A stretch of DNA of 64,000 nt from JAFAGO01 sp031987605. GTDB lineage: Bacteria; Bacteroidota; Bacteroidia; Flavobacteriales; Weeksellaceae. Below, piece after piece: positions 25,376 to 35,719 of this stretch. The translations under genes were made by a program, and so were the position numbers. Each line of letters opens with the position of its first letter. Positions within the stretch are counted from its first letter, which is position 1. Location: assembly GCA_031987605.1 (NCBI GenBank), contig DALZZF010000003.1, forward strand, positions 186,001-250,000. The letters are read 5' to 3'. Under the pieces are notes generated by a model. It ran no database searches and was not told the origin of the DNA. It was given only the letters and a program-made list of their open reading frames with translations.

Positions 25376-26842
25376 TCAGAGAAACTTTATTATCCAACTA
25401 TAAATATCTTCATCAGAAGGAATATTAAACTTTTTCCTTAATTGATATTTTCGAGTTTGAACGGTTCGTACCGAGGTATGTGTATAGTTTGCAATCTCTT
25501 TTGTTGTGAAGAAAAGGCTCAGTAATGCGCAGAATTTTAACTCGCTTATTTTTAATGAATTATCAATTTTTAAGAGATTGGAAAAAAAATCGGGATGAAG
25601 TTGAGAATATAATTTTGTAAAATCATCCGAATTATTTTTAGCGGCATTTATAACTTCCTGAAGCAGCTGTTTTTCTGTGTCATTATTGTCGCCATAATTT
25701 TTTTTGTCGGGAAGCTCATTGTTATCCAAAACATCATACTTTTTAATTTTCCTATAATAATTAGCTGTAGTAAAAGAAAGAACAATTGCAATTACCAGTA
25801 AAAAAATAGTCAGAATGATAAGTTTTTTGCTTCTGGAAATAACGTTTTTATTTTCTACTATTATTTCTTTGGAAATTTTACTTGATATGGATTTTAATGC
25901 TCTATTGTATTCATCTTCAAATTTTATTTGTTTATCTAGGATCATAACCAAACTATCTCTTTGATTGGTATCTTTATAATAATCGGCAAGTGCATAATTT
26001 AGGTTACTTTGTATTCCTATATGATTACGGTAGTGTTTATTAGAAAGGTTTGATGCAATTTTTATCCTCTTTCTCGCATCCTTATAATCTTTATTACTTC
26101 TGAAATAATGACTTAGGTATATGTTAGCGGTAATTTTTTGATAAGTATCGCTAATTAAATTTAAATCCCGAATAGATTTTTTATAATAAATATTAGCAGA
26201 ATCATATTTTTCCTGTTCGAAATAATCATTCGCCAACATTAAAGTGGAAAAGAATGAAGCAGAATATACATATTTTTCAAATTCATTTTCAGGATTGGGG
26301 TATTTTTGGCGGTAAATTATTGCATTCTTATATATTTTCTTTATATTTTGATGTGCTTCTTCAAAATTACCTTTTCTACTATTAAGATATCGATATATAT
26401 CCCAGATACGGAAAGAGTATTTTGGGTTGTTTTTGTAAGGACTTAATAGTGAATCTGCAATTTGCTTTGTTTCATCAAGATATCCAAGACCAATTAATGT
26501 ATTACATTTTGCCAAAAGATAATTAACTTTGATGTCTTCAGACGTTGATTTTTCATATAATTCTTTCTGATTAACTTGTTTTATAATATTGTATGCTTGT
26601 TCATAATTCAAATTGATATTATAATGTTCCATTGATTTCACGTAAGCTAAAAGCAAGATGTTTGTATTATTATCAAGCTTGCTCTCATTTATAATTGCTG
26701 ATATTTTCTCAATAGATTTTTGATCTTCTCTAACTTTTATATTGTTTAGTTTTAATGCCATGTAATTATCTCTTTGACTATTATCACACGAAAGACAAAA
26801 AGTAATAAATACAAAAGAAATGATACTGTAGAAAAATTTCAT
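25376..26842 (-). CDS. Membrane-anchored TPR protein with C-terminal HTH, likely regulator of the surface operon
   Basis: The 488 residues begin with a lipoprotein-like signal (CLSC, about residue 19) and a long all-helical TPR region (about 30-330, with repeats such as KYDSANIYYKKSIRDL). A TM segment lies near 345-367. The C-terminal HTH (about 430-480) contains FFTTKEIANYTHTSVRTVQT, a LuxR-type recognition helix. This architecture is common among Bacteroidetes one-component regulators that face the periplasm with TPRs and bind DNA through the C-terminus. It is transcribed away from the large surface-protein operon across a 600-bp region carrying repeated ACGTAT boxes, so control of that operon is likely but inferred. 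Confidence 0.78.
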   Translation of the reverse strand: MKFFYSIISFVFITFCLSCDNSQRDNYMALKLNNIKVREDQKSIEKISAIINESKLDNNTNILLLAYVKSMEHYNINLNYEQAYNIIKQVNQKELYEKSTSEDIKVNYLLAKCNTLIGLGYLDETKQIADSLLSPYKNNPKYSFRIWDIYRYLNSRKGNFEEAHQNIKKIYKNAIIYRQKYPNPENEFEKYVYSASFFSTLMLANDYFEQEKYDSANIYYKKSIRDLNLISDTYQKITANIYLSHYFRSNKDYKDARKRIKIASNLSNKHYRNHIGIQSNLNYALADYYKDTNQRDSLVMILDKQIKFEDEYNRALKSISSKISKEIIVENKNVISRSKKLIILTIFLLVIAIVLSFTTANYYRKIKKYDVLDNNELPDKKNYGDNNDTEKQLLQEVINAAKNNSDDFTKLYSQLHPDFFSNLLKIDNSLKISELKFCALLSLFFTTKEIANYTHTSVRTVQTRKYQLRKKFNIPSDEDIYSWIIKFL

Positions 26843-27444
26843 AATACTTTTTTTAATTATACAAAACTACGTATTCATATAGTATTACCACAGTATAACG
26901 TATAAAAATACGTGCAATAAATAATTGCTTTTCAATAAATTAGTAAGTAACGTATCTAATACGTATTGCTTTATTAATAAAAAAAAACTTATTTAATTCA
27001 TCTTTGTGCAATTAAAAGCAATAGTTACATCTTATCAATTTCAGAAAACATTGTATACACAGTCTTTAAAAATTATATAGTATTTATTCTTTCAATAATA
27101 AGACACAAAATGAGAAAGTTTATAGTTCTACAGAACCAATTGTTAGCGGTAAAAAAAAATACCCACTGCACAATACGTATAAAATAGAAATACACATTTT
27201 GGATAATAAATAAGCATTTCAATTTTGATTATGCTAGTCTTTTTATTGCCAAATTCAATCTATTATTTTGTCTATAAATAGATAGTAGAATGCGAAAATG
27301 CATTATTCATATTTATTTAAAGAATACCAGATAAGTGCTATAGCTATGATTTAGAAATTAAAAAATAAAGATTGGGGTTAATTATACTATAATTTTTTAT
27401 AAACACAAAAAAAAATTTTATAAACACAAAAAAAAAAACAGATA
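26843..27444. promoter_or_regulatory. 600-bp divergent control region with repeated ACGTAT boxes
   Basis: No gene fits. ACGTAT or its inverse occurs at 26869-26874, 26898-26903, 26908-26913, 26950-26955, 26959-26966 (ATACGTAT) and 27173-27180 (ATACGTAT). Two pairs (26898-26913 and 26950-26966) are inverted repeats with 3-4 bp centres, like dimer operators. Just before the + strand gene there is a duplicated TTTATAAACACAAAAAAAAA segment (about 27395-27440). Confidence 0.6.
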
Positions 27445-30400
27445 ATGAAAAAAGTATTCACATTTCTTATTTTTTCATTCCTAACATCAAGGATATTTGC
27501 TCAGGGTTATGGAAACTTCCCATACGCCCAAACTTTTACAAGCGGATCACAGCCTGCCGAGATTACTGTTCCGTCAAATAGTAATCCCGTTTCGTTTACT
27601 ACAAACGGAATGTTTCTTACCCCAAACCAAACGCAATACTTCGGTGCGGCTTATTTTAACAATATAAAATTCTCTTCTCCGCAAGGAATTAAAATAGAGT
27701 TTGAATACGGCATGTATGGCAGTACTTCTTTAACAAACGGAGCTGACGGCTTATCTGTCTTTCTGTTCGATGCAAGTGTAACAGACCCGCAAGTAGGTGC
27801 TGACGGTGAAGCCTTGGCATACACCTATCAAAGAGCAACACAAACCTATTCTAGTGAACGGAGAAAAGGATTGTCGGGAGCTTATCTGGGGATAGGTCTT
27901 GACGCTTGGGGAGCTTTTCATGAGCGAACTTTTACCCCTGAAGGAGATAGACGTAAAAGCGGATTAGGTGCCAAGTTGACAAATAATAAAAGTCAAGTAA
28001 CCTTAAGAGGAGCCGAAGGTAAAACAAATTTAGATAACGTAGGTCGACAAGCAGGTTATAATGGATATCCACTATTGATAACAAAGTCAACGAGATCTGG
28101 TAGCGGTTCAGGAGCAATATTAAATAATGATGGCACTTTTACAACTACGACAGGAACAACTGATAACTTCTACTTGAATACACTTGCTTTTGGAAATTCC
28201 CCCACAGATGTAAATTACAGAAAGGCATTTATTGAGTTATTGCCTAATCCGGCAGGAGGATATAATGTAACCGTAAAAATTCAACATGGTAGTGCCATAA
28301 CTACTATCATTGATAATTATCATTACAAAACATCCGTTACCTATATCGAAAATGCAAACAATGCCTTATATGAGATGGGTGCGTCATATATTAATGATTA
28401 TATTCCTACGGCTAATAGTATACCGGGAAATAACTCTACTCATACTTTAGATACCTCTGTTCCTCAATATTTCAGAATAGGATTTGGTGCATCTACCGGT
28501 AATGGTATGAATAATCATGTCATCAGAAACTTAAAAGTCACGCTTCCTTATTCGGCTGTAGCCAATGATGATAGTTTCACTGTTGATTGCAATACCAAGA
28601 CTTTCAATGTATTGACTAACGACCTCGCTTATGACAATATCAGCAATCCCACAGCATCAAACGTAAACATTGACAAAACATCTTTCAGATTTATTGATGT
28701 TTCCGGGAATCCCCAAGGACACAGTTATACAGAAGCAGGAAAAGGAACATGGACTTACAACCCAACCACCGGAATAGTAACTTTCACTCCACTAAGCAGT
28801 TATACGTCAGGAATCGCCCAAATAAGATACGATATAAAAGGAATCGAGTCCCCTTTTAATGAAGAAGCTTACAGATCTGTTCCTGCTACAATTACCGCTA
28901 CAGTGGCAACCAATAATTGCTCACCAACTTGTGATAAACTATATTTGATTAGTGAGAATAGGAGTGCTATTTACGACATCTCATCATTTTCTGGTGGTAG
29001 TTTAACTTCAACATCAAGTAATAAAGTTTTGGATGTTCCGAGTAATGCAAATTCTACCCTCGCAGTGGGAATGGATCCTAATGGCTCAGGAGAAAATATT
29101 TTTCTTACAACTGGTGCTAGCTCTGGATATGTGTATGTAAATGCTGTAGCCACAAATGTTAATTCTAATGTATATGGAGGTGCAACTTCCAATCCTTTGA
29201 ATGGATACGTTTATACCGTAGGAGGTGGCGCAACTAATCCCAGAAGATTGTATCAAATATATCCATCTTACGAAAATTTAGGAACAATAACAGGAGATTC
29301 TTTTTTTAGCAGTTCATCCACGTACATTTCCACAGATAGTTTTTTTGATAACAAGGGGAATTACTATTTAATTGCATTTTCGCTTGAAACGTCAAACAGC
29401 CCTTATACTTCAAATACCAAAAAACTCTATCGTATAGATGTTAATACAAGAACTGCTACATTAGTAAGAGATATCACAGGGATTCCCAATACAGTTATTG
29501 CCGTTCAGGGACTTGCATTTTATAATAATAAAATATATATGCTGTATCAGGCAAGTACTTCAACAAATGGAAACATTTATGAAATAGATCCTGATACAGG
29601 AGTGGGTACATTGAAAACAACCTACGTGTTTCCGGCAGGTGGAAATGTAGATTTGGGATCTTGTCAAGTCTATAATCTCCCATGCAATGCAGGAACAACA
29701 GCACCTATAGTAAATACATCAGTAAGTAATACTTGCCCATTAACAACTGTAAATCTAAATTCACAGGCGTTCACAGGTAGTATGCCAACAAGCCCTTTAC
29801 TTTTGGAATGGTGGACAACGCCTACAAGAGATGCAGGAACGCAGGTTACAGATCCTACAGCAGTAGAAGCCGGGATTTATTATGCATTTTATTACGATAG
29901 CTCTAATAACTGCTGGAGTCCTGCTTCCAATGCAGTTTCTGTAACAATAAATACTTGCCCCACATTCGACTGTGAAACCGCTGGCATGTTTTTCTCGTAT
30001 GGTTCTACATCAAATGTTACCCTTCACCGGGTTGATAAAGCGAGTAACCCCTTCGACTATCCTGCGTTAGGTAGTGCAGCAGGATATGCTTACAACGCAA
30101 TAGGTTTCAATCCTGTAGATGGTTTTCTCTATGCAATACCCTATAATTCCAATAATCTTATCAGAATAGACGCGAACGGGACATATACTGATTTAGGTGC
30201 AGTTGCCGGGTTACCCTCTGGAACTTATGTAGCTGGGGAAATTGATAATCTGGGTAATTATTATGTAAAAGTAGGCTCCGCTGCTTCCAATGTAATGTAT
30301 AAAATTGATATCCCCTCGCGGACGGCAACAGCCATTACACTGGATAAAACATTTTTGGCAGGGGATTTTGCTTTTAATCCTATTGATGGATTGTTGTATG

Positions 30401-31374
30401 GAGTTCAAACGACACCAGCGGCGGGAGCTGGAAAACTACTCTCAATTAATCCCGCTACCGGTGCAGTAAATGTGATAGGAAGCTCTAATAGCCCTAATAA
30501 TTTTACCGCTATGTTTGGCTCGAGTACCGGGGAAACTTTTGGTATAGGAATCTCTGGAGGTTTTTACCAATTCAATCTTATAACCGGAGAAAGGGTGTTA
30601 ATTGCAAATTCTCCAGCAGGATCTGCTGCCGATGGTGCACATTGTGTGAATTCAACCATAAAGTTCAATACGGATCTTTACGTTACAAAAACGGATAACA
30701 AGACTTATTATATACCAGGAGCCACAACTACATATACCGTTGTAGTTGGTAATAACGGACCTTTCGGCTCCATGGGTGCTAAGGTTTCAGACCCTGTTCC
30801 CACCGGTATCCCTGCTGCAAATGTGAGTTATACGGCAACCGTATCAGGTGGTGCTACAACTACCGTAACAGGAACGCAGACTGGAGCAATTAATGATGTA
30901 GTAGATCTGCCTGTGGGTGGTAAGGTTACTTATACCGTTACCGTTACAGTTCCATTAGACTATACAGGAGATTTAATAAATACTGTAACAGTAACTCCTC
31001 CTTCAAATACTACAGATTCAGATATGAGTAATAATTCGGTAACGGATATAGATACTGCCGCATGCTTTAAACCTGCTGTTACTTCGGGAACAGCATTAGC
31101 TACCAACCACGGCATTACCGCACTCGGAAGAGCCGGAGCAGATAATCCAGACAACTGGCCAATGGTTAGAAAAGGAGCTTGGACAGTACTGGAAGCCAAA
31201 ACCAAAGGTTTTGTTCCAAACAGGTTGACAGATGCGCAAATGACAGCAATTCCTGCCGCCAATTTGGTAGAAGGTATGATGATTTACAACATTACCCAAC
31301 AATGTTTGATGATTAACACCGACGGAACTGCAACAGGCTGGAAGTGCTATGGAACACCAGCTTGCCCAGATTAA
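27445..31374 (+). CDS. Large secreted lectin-like/DUF11 surface protein
   Basis: The 1,309 residues begin with a signal peptide (ending IFAQG). An L-type-lectin-like beta-sandwich follows (about 20-375), then a cadherin/Ig-like segment (about 378-490). Two beta-propeller-like regions of the DUF6923 type (about 500-755 and 850-1070) carry repeated LYRID, LYAIP and NPVDGFLY patterns. A DUF11 domain spans about 1075-1180 (DLYVTKTDNKTYYIPGATTT). The C-terminal module (about 1185-1309) contains DNWPMVRKGAWTVLEAKTKG and EGMMIYN. No T9SS tail is seen. It heads a four-gene + strand operon of exported proteins that share the last module, suggesting one surface fibre or adhesin assembly. Confidence 0.8.
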   Translation: MKKVFTFLIFSFLTSRIFAQGYGNFPYAQTFTSGSQPAEITVPSNSNPVSFTTNGMFLTPNQTQYFGAAYFNNIKFSSPQGIKIEFEYGMYGSTSLTNGADGLSVFLFDASVTDPQVGADGEALAYTYQRATQTYSSERRKGLSGAYLGIGLDAWGAFHERTFTPEGDRRKSGLGAKLTNNKSQVTLRGAEGKTNLDNVGRQAGYNGYPLLITKSTRSGSGSGAILNNDGTFTTTTGTTDNFYLNTLAFGNSPTDVNYRKAFIELLPNPAGGYNVTVKIQHGSAITTIIDNYHYKTSVTYIENANNALYEMGASYINDYIPTANSIPGNNSTHTLDTSVPQYFRIGFGASTGNGMNNHVIRNLKVTLPYSAVANDDSFTVDCNTKTFNVLTNDLAYDNISNPTASNVNIDKTSFRFIDVSGNPQGHSYTEAGKGTWTYNPTTGIVTFTPLSSYTSGIAQIRYDIKGIESPFNEEAYRSVPATITATVATNNCSPTCDKLYLISENRSAIYDISSFSGGSLTSTSSNKVLDVPSNANSTLAVGMDPNGSGENIFLTTGASSGYVYVNAVATNVNSNVYGGATSNPLNGYVYTVGGGATNPRRLYQIYPSYENLGTITGDSFFSSSSTYISTDSFFDNKGNYYLIAFSLETSNSPYTSNTKKLYRIDVNTRTATLVRDITGIPNTVIAVQGLAFYNNKIYMLYQASTSTNGNIYEIDPDTGVGTLKTTYVFPAGGNVDLGSCQVYNLPCNAGTTAPIVNTSVSNTCPLTTVNLNSQAFTGSMPTSPLLLEWWTTPTRDAGTQVTDPTAVEAGIYYAFYYDSSNNCWSPASNAVSVTINTCPTFDCETAGMFFSYGSTSNVTLHRVDKASNPFDYPALGSAAGYAYNAIGFNPVDGFLYAIPYNSNNLIRIDANGTYTDLGAVAGLPSGTYVAGEIDNLGNYYVKVGSAASNVMYKIDIPSRTATAITLDKTFLAGDFAFNPIDGLLYGVQTTPAAGAGKLLSINPATGAVNVIGSSNSPNNFTAMFGSSTGETFGIGISGGFYQFNLITGERVLIANSPAGSAADGAHCVNSTIKFNTDLYVTKTDNKTYYIPGATTTYTVVVGNNGPFGSMGAKVSDPVPTGIPAANVSYTATVSGGATTTVTGTQTGAINDVVDLPVGGKVTYTVTVTVPLDYTGDLINTVTVTPPSNTTDSDMSNNSVTDIDTAACFKPAVTSGTALATNHGITALGRAGADNPDNWPMVRKGAWTVLEAKTKGFVPNRLTDAQMTAIPAANLVEGMMIYNITQQCLMINTDGTATGWKCYGTPACPD

Positions 31375-31404
31375 ACCAAAAAAAACTATAATAATTGTTA
31401 TTTA

Positions 31405-31437
31405 AAATCTAACAGGTTTCCAAAACCTGGTAGATTT
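31405..31437. repeat. 14-bp hairpin between surface genes (intergenic repeat or attenuator)
   Basis: AAATCTA + CAGGTTT pairs with AAACCTG + TAGATTT around a 3-nt loop, with one mismatched base on each arm. No long T run follows on the + strand, so it is more likely a dispersed palindrome or RNA-processing site than a strong terminator. It may lower expression of the downstream genes relative to the first. Confidence 0.55.
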
Positions 31438-31463
31438 ATTCAACAAATTAAAATTTTAAAACA

Positions 31464-31982
31464 ATGAAAAAAACAGTAATTTCTATATTAAGCCTTTTTG
31501 CTACTTGTTCATTTGCGCAAGTGGCAATAGGCAAAACTTCTATTACGAGTCCTTCGGTTTCTCTGGAGTTTTATGACGATGCAGACAATGCAAGAGCTAT
31601 GATTTTACCTTGGGTAGATTCTCAATCTGCAGTAACAGGTGCTGTAGATGGTACTATTATATATGATACCACAGACAATAAAGTGAAATATCTGAAAGCC
31701 GGAAGCTGGTTCGATTTAAGTATTACAGGTGCAGCAGATACAACCTTGCAGGATGCACTTACAGAAAACGCATCAGCAAAATCCCAAATCGGTGGTAATC
31801 CTGCAACAGATACCACTCCCGGAATTTTGGTTTTAGCAGATACCGACAAAGCAATGGTTTTGCCTAAAGTTGCAAGTCCACACCTTAACATTGTAAATCC
31901 TTCAGCAGGAATGATGTGCTACGATACCGTAAGCAAAACCCTTGCTGTTTTTAACGGAAGCGTTTGGAGTTACTGGAAGTAA
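31464..31982 (+). CDS. Small exported protein of the surface operon (copy 1)
   Basis: The 172 residues have a signal peptide (ending CSFAQ). A compact beta-rich domain contains NARAMILPWVDSQSAVTGAV and GTIIYDTTDNKVKYLKAGSW, and the C-terminal module is AGMMCYDTVSKTLAVF then NGSVWSYWK. This module repeats the AMILP..G.I.YDT.....Y..GSW pattern twice within one protein. The last 76 nt are almost identical to those of the gene ending at 35277. Function is not known; the operon context suggests a minor subunit of a surface structure. Confidence 0.72.
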   Translation: MKKTVISILSLFATCSFAQVAIGKTSITSPSVSLEFYDDADNARAMILPWVDSQSAVTGAVDGTIIYDTTDNKVKYLKAGSWFDLSITGAADTTLQDALTENASAKSQIGGNPATDTTPGILVLADTDKAMVLPKVASPHLNIVNPSAGMMCYDTVSKTLAVFNGSVWSYWK

Positions 31983-32077
31983 AGAAGTATAAACTAAAAC
32001 CATAAAGCAAATAATAAAATGTAATGAGAATAGAATATATCAAATAACTAAATTTTAACATTACACAATAATTACAA

Positions 32078-34702
32078 ATGATGAAAATTTTTAAGACACT
32101 ACTCTTAGTTGTCGCAACCATTTTTGTGCAGATAAGTTGGCTGAATGCACAATCTGTAAGCATTGCTCCAACTCATGCTGCTTGTCCTGGTCAGGGTTCG
32201 GCAACAATTTCTACCACGGATATTACAAATCCGTTTTTCCAGTTAAAAAATTCAGCAGGCACCAATATCGGGAGCGGAAATACTACAGGGAATTTTTTAG
32301 CACTTGATGCTGGAAATTATCAGGTACAAGTAACAGGAGAAGGAGGATACAATCAAACATTTAATTTTACTATTGATGATGACTACATTCCTATTCCAAC
32401 TCCCAGTATTGTATTATCAGGATTTTGCGATAATACATTTACGCTTGGAGGAAATGTGATTGTCAATATGCCTTCAACTCCAGGTAAAACTTTTGAATAT
32501 ATAGTTGTAAAAACAAATGATCCCAATTTTTCAGATGTTGGACAAACATACATTGATGTTGCTAACCCCTGGTCTATTACGGAATTTGGTTCTTATATGG
32601 TAAGAATTAAAGACGAATGTGGGCAGACCATTACCATCCAAAGAGATATTCAGCCATCACTATCAGCAATAGGACAGGTTTCTGCCACTGTACTTAACAA
32701 TCAAAACTGTGGCAGTGGTAATGTTGAATTGTCTTATATCCAGTTTTTCACTTCTGACTGGAAAGTGGTGAATCACAGCAGTTATTATGCTCTCGGAGGA
32801 ATTAAAGTAGAAATCTGGGAAAAATCATCAGTAACTTCTTGCCCGTCGGTTGCGCCTTCGTCAACGCCTTTGTATGATGGTGTACTGTCTAGTGCTGGTT
32901 CAGGTATTGTTTTGCCCTTGGCAAGTTCCGGAGCATATATTTTCAGGGTAACTACTCCTTGTGGAGAATCCAAAGTATTTTGCTTCTCAATTGCTGACCA
33001 AATCACTCTGGGAATGCATGTGGTTTCATCTAATGCTGGCTGTGGAGCATCTGAAACGATGACAATTTCAGGATCGGAGAACTTTTTTCTTAATTTTCCG
33101 GTTCAGGTTGAAATCAAAAATAGTTCGGGAGCTGTTGTTCATACGCAGACGGTAAACTCTTCCTATAGTCTGGACAATTGGACAAAAGACGGATTGTCTA
33201 TGGGCGATTATACCGTAACCTATACGGATGAATGTGGTGTCTCAATTAGCAAAACTGTAAACAGTCCTGCTTCTGGAGGAACTCCGGTGAACCCATTCGT
33301 TGAAGACATTTTATACACAAAATGGAAATGCTTTGATGATCTTTCCGGAAGTTTGATTGAAACAGGAACAACTCAGGTCACATTGACTATTGGAGGATAT
33401 ATTCCTAACCGTTCAGGAGCAAACGTAGTGATTATTGATGGGCCAAGCAATGTGGGAGTACCGGCAACTTTATATAATAATGGTGAATACGCATGGACCA
33501 ATATGCTTCCTGGAATCTATACTATACGAGTTGATTCCGGTTGTGATGGTGAAACTCCAATTGAACTAACTTTTAACGTTAATCCTAATACACACCAAGT
33601 ATTGCAGCAATCCATAGTTTCTACAGGAACATCTTTTTGTGCTGGAGGAGGAAGTATAAGCAGTAATGTTGTTTATAATGGAAACTTTAACAATTTAGTA
33701 GAGCTTTTAGATGAAAACGGAAATGTGATTGACGAAAATACTTCCGGAAATTTTTCAAATCTAAGTACTGGAACTTATTATACACGATTAAAAATAAATA
33801 CGTGTACCGCTGCTGTTTATTATATTGACAATCCAAACTCTATTGTAATAGCAGATGGTTCAACTGGTCCGCAAATTATAAAAAAGGTAGGAATTGTATG
33901 TGAAGATGCAACAGGAACACCTACTTCTACAGGATCTGCTTATTTTGAAATAGCAGGAGCGAGTCCAATCACTGTAGAATATAAGCTTCAATCAGCTACA
34001 GCTTGGAATGTATTTAGTACAAGTGCATCAACACTATTTCAAATTGATAATTTAATTCCTAATGAAATATATGATGTTCGTATTACCAGCTGTGGAACTA
34101 GTATTTCTACCACAGTTGCTATTCAAACTCCTGGAGTTTTAACGGCAACAAACAATGTTCATCCTTGTCCTAATAGCCCTTATACTTTATCGGCACCAGA
34201 TTATGCTGGAGCATCTTATGAATGGACAAATTCTGCAGGTGTAATTGTGGCAACCACCAGAGAATATCACATTGCAAATTATAATAGTTCTTTTGACGGA
34301 ACTTATACAGCAAAAATATCTTGGGGAGGTTGCGTAGTGCGTTATATTACCCTAAACTTAAATTCTGATAAATGTGGTGAGCCAATTGACGAAGTTTGTA
34401 CAAAGCCCGGAGATTTCTCGGATGCTGGTCAGCCTACCAAAGTTGGAATCACGGTTCAGCAAAAACAAGATAACTGGCCAGCCAATATTCCCAATGGCTT
34501 TATCGCATTAGAATCTAAAGAAAAAGGATTTGTTGTTACACGTGTTTCTCACGTTGGCGGAACAGACGGAACACCGGATTTTATCAACGATTCAGTAAAA
34601 GACCCTAAAGCGGGGATGATCACATATGATATTCAGGATAAATGCGTGAAACTGTACAACGGACAAAAATGGAACTGTATTCAAAAAAGTTGTAATGAAT
34701 AA
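32078..34702 (+). CDS. Large exported repeat protein of the surface operon
   Basis: The 874 residues carry a signal peptide (ending WLNAQS) and a long series of beta-sandwich-like repeats of about 90-110 residues. Each has Cys pairs and motifs such as GSYMVRIKDECGQTI, GDYTVTYTDECGVSI and GIYTIRVDSGCDG, resembling SprB-type repeats of gliding Bacteroidetes. The C-terminal module DNWPANIPNGFIALESKEKG with AGMITYD matches the end of the 1,309-residue protein. It probably forms an extended stalk on the cell surface. It ends in TAATG, directly abutting the next reading frame. Confidence 0.75.
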   Translation: MMKIFKTLLLVVATIFVQISWLNAQSVSIAPTHAACPGQGSATISTTDITNPFFQLKNSAGTNIGSGNTTGNFLALDAGNYQVQVTGEGGYNQTFNFTIDDDYIPIPTPSIVLSGFCDNTFTLGGNVIVNMPSTPGKTFEYIVVKTNDPNFSDVGQTYIDVANPWSITEFGSYMVRIKDECGQTITIQRDIQPSLSAIGQVSATVLNNQNCGSGNVELSYIQFFTSDWKVVNHSSYYALGGIKVEIWEKSSVTSCPSVAPSSTPLYDGVLSSAGSGIVLPLASSGAYIFRVTTPCGESKVFCFSIADQITLGMHVVSSNAGCGASETMTISGSENFFLNFPVQVEIKNSSGAVVHTQTVNSSYSLDNWTKDGLSMGDYTVTYTDECGVSISKTVNSPASGGTPVNPFVEDILYTKWKCFDDLSGSLIETGTTQVTLTIGGYIPNRSGANVVIIDGPSNVGVPATLYNNGEYAWTNMLPGIYTIRVDSGCDGETPIELTFNVNPNTHQVLQQSIVSTGTSFCAGGGSISSNVVYNGNFNNLVELLDENGNVIDENTSGNFSNLSTGTYYTRLKINTCTAAVYYIDNPNSIVIADGSTGPQIIKKVGIVCEDATGTPTSTGSAYFEIAGASPITVEYKLQSATAWNVFSTSASTLFQIDNLIPNEIYDVRITSCGTSISTTVAIQTPGVLTATNNVHPCPNSPYTLSAPDYAGASYEWTNSAGVIVATTREYHIANYNSSFDGTYTAKISWGGCVVRYITLNLNSDKCGEPIDEVCTKPGDFSDAGQPTKVGITVQQKQDNWPANIPNGFIALESKEKGFVVTRVSHVGGTDGTPDFINDSVKDPKAGMITYDIQDKCVKLYNGQKWNCIQKSCNE

Positions 34703-34719
34703 TGTATAAAATAAAAACA

Positions 34720-35277
34720 ATGAAAAAATCAATATATACCCTAATTTTCTGTGTACTGGCGACTACTGCCAGTGCACAGGTTTCCATCGGTGGAAAACAG
34801 AGTGTTGAGGGAACCACTACGATTCTGGATTTCAACAGTGATACGGCCGGAAAAAAAGCGGATGGAACCGTAAACAGCTTAGGAATAATCCTTCCTTCCG
34901 TTGAAAACCTAAACAATGCTCTTGCCGGTAATGCAACAGAAAATAACGGGACATTTCTTTTCGATAGCTCCGACAAAAAAGTGAAAATGTACGAAAACGA
35001 GATTTGGGTAGCTTTGTCAGAAGCAGGTGATAATACGCAGATTACTGTAAACAGTACCGAAGAATCTTCCAAAGATCAGGGAGCTATTATTGATTCACCA
35101 AGCAGTTCAGCCAAAGGTGTTCTGGTACTGGAATCTGCGGACAAAGCGATGATTCTGCCACGGATCGCCAATCCGCACACAACAGTAAAAAGTCCGTATC
35201 CGGGAATGATGTGCTACGATACCGTAAGCAAAACCCTGGCTGTTTTTAACGGAAGCGTTTGGAGTTACTGGAAGTAA
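34720..35277 (+). CDS. Small exported protein of the surface operon (copy 2)
   Basis: The 185 residues run from ATG 34720, chosen because MKKSIYTLIFCVLATTASAQ is a clean signal peptide. An in-frame ATG at 34702 overlaps the upstream stop and would add six polar residues. The architecture equals copy 1: two AMILP/..YDT-type modules, with the C-terminal GMMCYDTVSKTLAVF and NGSVWSYWK end. Paralogous to 31464-31982, it is strongly diverged except for the final 76 nt. Confidence 0.72.
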   Translation: MKKSIYTLIFCVLATTASAQVSIGGKQSVEGTTTILDFNSDTAGKKADGTVNSLGIILPSVENLNNALAGNATENNGTFLFDSSDKKVKMYENEIWVALSEAGDNTQITVNSTEESSKDQGAIIDSPSSSAKGVLVLESADKAMILPRIANPHTTVKSPYPGMMCYDTVSKTLAVFNGSVWSYWK

Positions 35278-35287
35278 AACTCTGATA

Positions 35288-35719
35288 ATGAATTTCAAAG
35301 AAATACATATTGGTTACCTAATCAACCAATTGGTTACAGAACGTGGGGTAGAAACACCCCGCATCTGTAATTTTTTAAAATGTACGGAAGAAGAGGTTGA
35401 ACAAATGTACCAAGCGAAAAGTTTAAACACAGAATTACTGCTTAAATGGAGCAAACTTTTAGACTATGATTTTTTCAGGGTTTACTCGCAGCATCTGATA
35501 TTGTATGCACCACCGGCTGCCACGGCCGAAACCAAATCAGTCAGATCACAGCTTCCCCGATTCCGCAAGAATATCTATACCAGTGAAATCATAGAATTTA
35601 TCCTTGAAGAATTGAAAAACGGAAGCAAAACAAAAAAGCAGATTATTGAAGAATACAGAATCCCGAAAAGCACACTCTACAAATGGATCAGCAAATACGG
35701 AAACTCCAAGGTTATCTAG
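35288..35719 (+). CDS. Small HTH protein (transposase OrfA-like DNA-binding domain)
   Basis: The 143 residues have an N-terminal half resembling a Cro-like helix bundle (FLKCTEEEVEQMYQAKSL) and a C-terminal HTH (KTKKQIIEEYRIPKSTLYKW, about residues 115-134) of the kind found in IS3-type OrfA proteins. No catalytic transposase gene follows. It begins 10 bp after the surface operon and overlaps the next frame by 37 bp, so it is co-transcribed. A regulatory role for the surface genes is possible. Confidence 0.6.
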   Translation: MNFKEIHIGYLINQLVTERGVETPRICNFLKCTEEEVEQMYQAKSLNTELLLKWSKLLDYDFFRVYSQHLILYAPPAATAETKSVRSQLPRFRKNIYTSEIIEFILEELKNGSKTKKQIIEEYRIPKSTLYKWISKYGNSKVI

